NCBI GenBank assembly: GCA_003558195.1
Contig: PWMM01000156.1
Coordinates: 1 to 6,957, forward strand
Length of the DNA stretch: 6,957 nt
Origin: Syntrophomonadaceae bacterium
GTDB lineage: Bacteria; Bacillota; Dethiobacteria; DTU022
Direction of reading: 5' to 3'
This document shows, piece after piece, positions 5,537 to 6,957 of this stretch. Made by a program: the position numbers and the translations under genes. How positions within the stretch are numbered: position 1 is the stretch's first letter; each line of letters begins with the position of its first letter. Below the pieces are notes generated by a model. That model made no database searches. It was not told the origin of the DNA and saw nothing but the letters and a program-made list of their open reading frames with translations.

Positions 5537-6957
5537 TTAGCGGTGAGTGTAGCGTGGCAGGAGGATCGGTCCAACCCGCCCGTCACCCACGCCGGTCTCT
5601 TCCAGTTCCCGGTGATATGCAGTCAAGTGATCAAGGTTTAGTCCTTCAGGAACGGGAAGATCTTTGCTCCTGGTAGCGGCACTGGTGCCGGCTCGCCGGC
5701 CGAAAACCAAAATATCTAGCAGTGAATTACCCATTAGCCGGTTGGTTCCATGAATACCACCTGCTGCTTCACCGGCTACATAGAGGTTTTCTACACTGGT
5801 ACGGGCTTGATCATCTATTAAAAGTCCGCCATTTTGATAGTGCAGGGTCGGGTAAATCAACATCGGTTCTTTACGGATGTCAACATCAAACCGCTGGAAC
5901 TGTCGAAGCATCGCCGGCAGTTGTCGCTCAATAGTTCCTTCTCCATGGATTAATTCAATCATGGGTGAATCAAGCCAAACTGCAGTAAGGCCGGTCGGTA
6001 AAGGCACCCCTAGCCCTCTTTCCTCACATTCACGGATAATCGCTGAAGATTCTACATCTCTTGTTTCCAGGTGATAAACAAATTGCTCACCATTAATATT
6101 AAGTGGCTGTGCGCCCAGGCCGCGGGTTTTTTCAGTAACCAGAAGCCCCAGGAGTTGCGGAGGATAAGCACCGCCGGTCGGGTGGTACTGGATAGAATCA
6201 GTGTAAAGGGTTTTAGCCCCGGCCCGGTAACCCATGATTAACCCGTCAGCTGTAGCCCCGTGGTGGTTGCTGGTTGGGAAACCGCGGTAATGCAACCTGC
6301 CTGATCCCCCGGTGGCAATAATCACGGTTTTAGCCCTGGCAATTAAATACTGTTCCGTTTCCAGGTTATAAAGAACTGCACCACCGGCACGACCCTGTTG
6401 ATCAAGTAATATTTCCACTGCCGGACTAAACTCAACCAGGTTTATTTCCCGGTTATGAACCTCATCGCGTAAGGTTCTCATAATCTCAGCCCCGGTATAG
6501 TCACGTGCAGCATGCATCCTCTTGCGGGAAGTTCCCCCTCCATGGCTGGTTATCATGGTCCCTTCTTCATTTTTATCAAACATGGTTCCCAGGTCTTCCA
6601 ACCATTTTATGACCAGTGGTGCATCCATTACCAGGGCACGAGCCAGTTCAGGAACATTTTCCAACCGGCCGCCACCTACTAGATCCAGGTAATGAGTAGC
6701 CGGAGAATCATTTTCTTTATCAGCAGCCTGAATACCACCCTGGGCCATCATGGTGTTAGCATCTCCAAAACGCAGTTTCGTGGTTAAAAGAACCTTCGCT
6801 CCGGCTTCATGGGCCTTTAAAGCAGCCGAAGCTCCGGCTCCTCCTCCCCCGATAATTAAAACATCCACATCATAATCAGGATCGGCTGTTAGATCCAACT
6901 GCACTTCCCGGAGACGGCTGTAGGATTCAAAAACATCTGCCATCTCACTGGGCATAC
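5537..6957 (-). CDS. FAD-dependent fumarate reductase/succinate dehydrogenase-like flavoprotein, N-terminally cut by window edge
   Basis: At least 472 residues; the frame is still open at the right edge. The ATG at 6955 is probably internal, since about 35 residues of family-like sequence precede the FAD motif with no ribosome site visible. The dinucleotide-binding loop is GGGGAG (36-41) and AQGGIQ is at 71-76. The substrate-site residues of the SdhA/FrdA family are all present: His258 in HPTG, Arg299 in ETRD, His372 in PTLHYQNGG and Arg406 in HGTNRLMGNSLLD. The expected reaction is reduction of fumarate or a related enoate, or oxidation of the saturated acid. The His that binds FAD covalently in membrane SdhA/FrdA is replaced by Asn67 (ANTMMAQGG), so FAD is probably non-covalent. 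L-aspartate oxidase (NadB) is a relative, but the spacing and C-terminus fit a soluble anaerobic reductase subunit better. Partner subunits would lie upstream, outside the window. Confidence 0.85.
   Translation of the reverse strand, partial: MPSEMADVFESYSRLREVQLDLTADPDYDVDVLIIGGGGAGASAALKAHEAGAKVLLTTKLRFGDANTMMAQGGIQAADKENDSPATHYLDLVGGGRLENVPELARALVMDAPLVIKWLEDLGTMFDKNEEGTMITSHGGGTSRKRMHAARDYTGAEIMRTLRDEVHNREINLVEFSPAVEILLDQQGRAGGAVLYNLETEQYLIARAKTVIIATGGSGRLHYRGFPTSNHHGATADGLIMGYRAGAKTLYTDSIQYHPTGGAYPPQLLGLLVTEKTRGLGAQPLNINGEQFVYHLETRDVESSAIIRECEERGLGVPLPTGLTAVWLDSPMIELIHGEGTIERQLPAMLRQFQRFDVDIRKEPMLIYPTLHYQNGGLLIDDQARTSVENLYVAGEAAGGIHGTNRLMGNSLLDILVFGRRAGTSAATRSKDLPVPEGLNLDHLTAYHRELEETGVGDGRVGPILLPRYTHR

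Noticed and set aside
6147..6158. Perfect 12-mer CCCAGGAGTTGC inside the flavoprotein gene, shared with repeat copy A (5475-5486)
   Set aside because: The match does not extend, and it encodes conserved-looking PQLLGL; given the frequency of CCAGG words it is probably coincidence.
1..6957. CRISPR array, tRNA/rRNA genes, insertion sequence with transposase, toxin-antitoxin or defence genes
   Set aside because: No spaced repeat array, tRNA-like cloverleaf or transposase-like reading frame was seen on either strand.

Overview
The window looks like ordinary chromosome from an anaerobic, low-to-mid GC Gram-positive bacterium, most likely of the Clostridia. The reasons are strong GGAGG-type ribosome sites, TTG starts on two genes, a DnaE with the N-terminal PHP motif HxHS, an 800-residue LonB/LonC-type protease, and a soluble fumarate-reductase-like flavoprotein. 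This assignment rests on gene content, not on a database search.

Layout. On the minus strand at the left edge is the first 42 codons of dnaE (1-128). It is divergent from an AI-2E family membrane protein on the plus strand (362-1483). The 233-bp gap between them holds a perfect 10-bp inverted repeat, an extended -10 promoter and a leader hairpin. The AI-2E gene then converges on a minus-strand cluster that reads, in transcription order, nth (endonuclease III), a Lon-family ATP-dependent protease and trmL (tRNA Nm34 methyltransferase). The nth stop and the Lon start overlap as TTGA, and 79 to 87 bp separate Lon from trmL, so these three probably form one transcription unit. A candidate promoter lies just upstream of nth. 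At the right edge, also on the minus strand, is the C-terminal 472 residues of an FAD-dependent fumarate reductase/succinate dehydrogenase-like flavoprotein (5537 to window end).

The 406-bp stretch between nth and the flavoprotein (5131-5536) has no intact gene but is not empty. It contains a decayed second copy of the 3' end of the flavoprotein gene (5293-5442; 93/129 nt and 23/43 residues identical, counted by hand). It also holds two copies of a 25-bp downstream sequence, each part of a hairpin with an 11-nt loop, and a 9-bp perfect inverted repeat (GGGACAGGT/ACCTGTCCC) that bounds 327 bp. This is the most unusual part of the window.

The other striking structure is a 28-bp palindrome with two perfect 13-bp arms inside the trmL coding sequence. 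The genes themselves are recognisable housekeeping or metabolic genes (replication, base-excision repair, proteolysis, tRNA modification, anaerobic redox chemistry). I did not find a convincing new multi-gene system.
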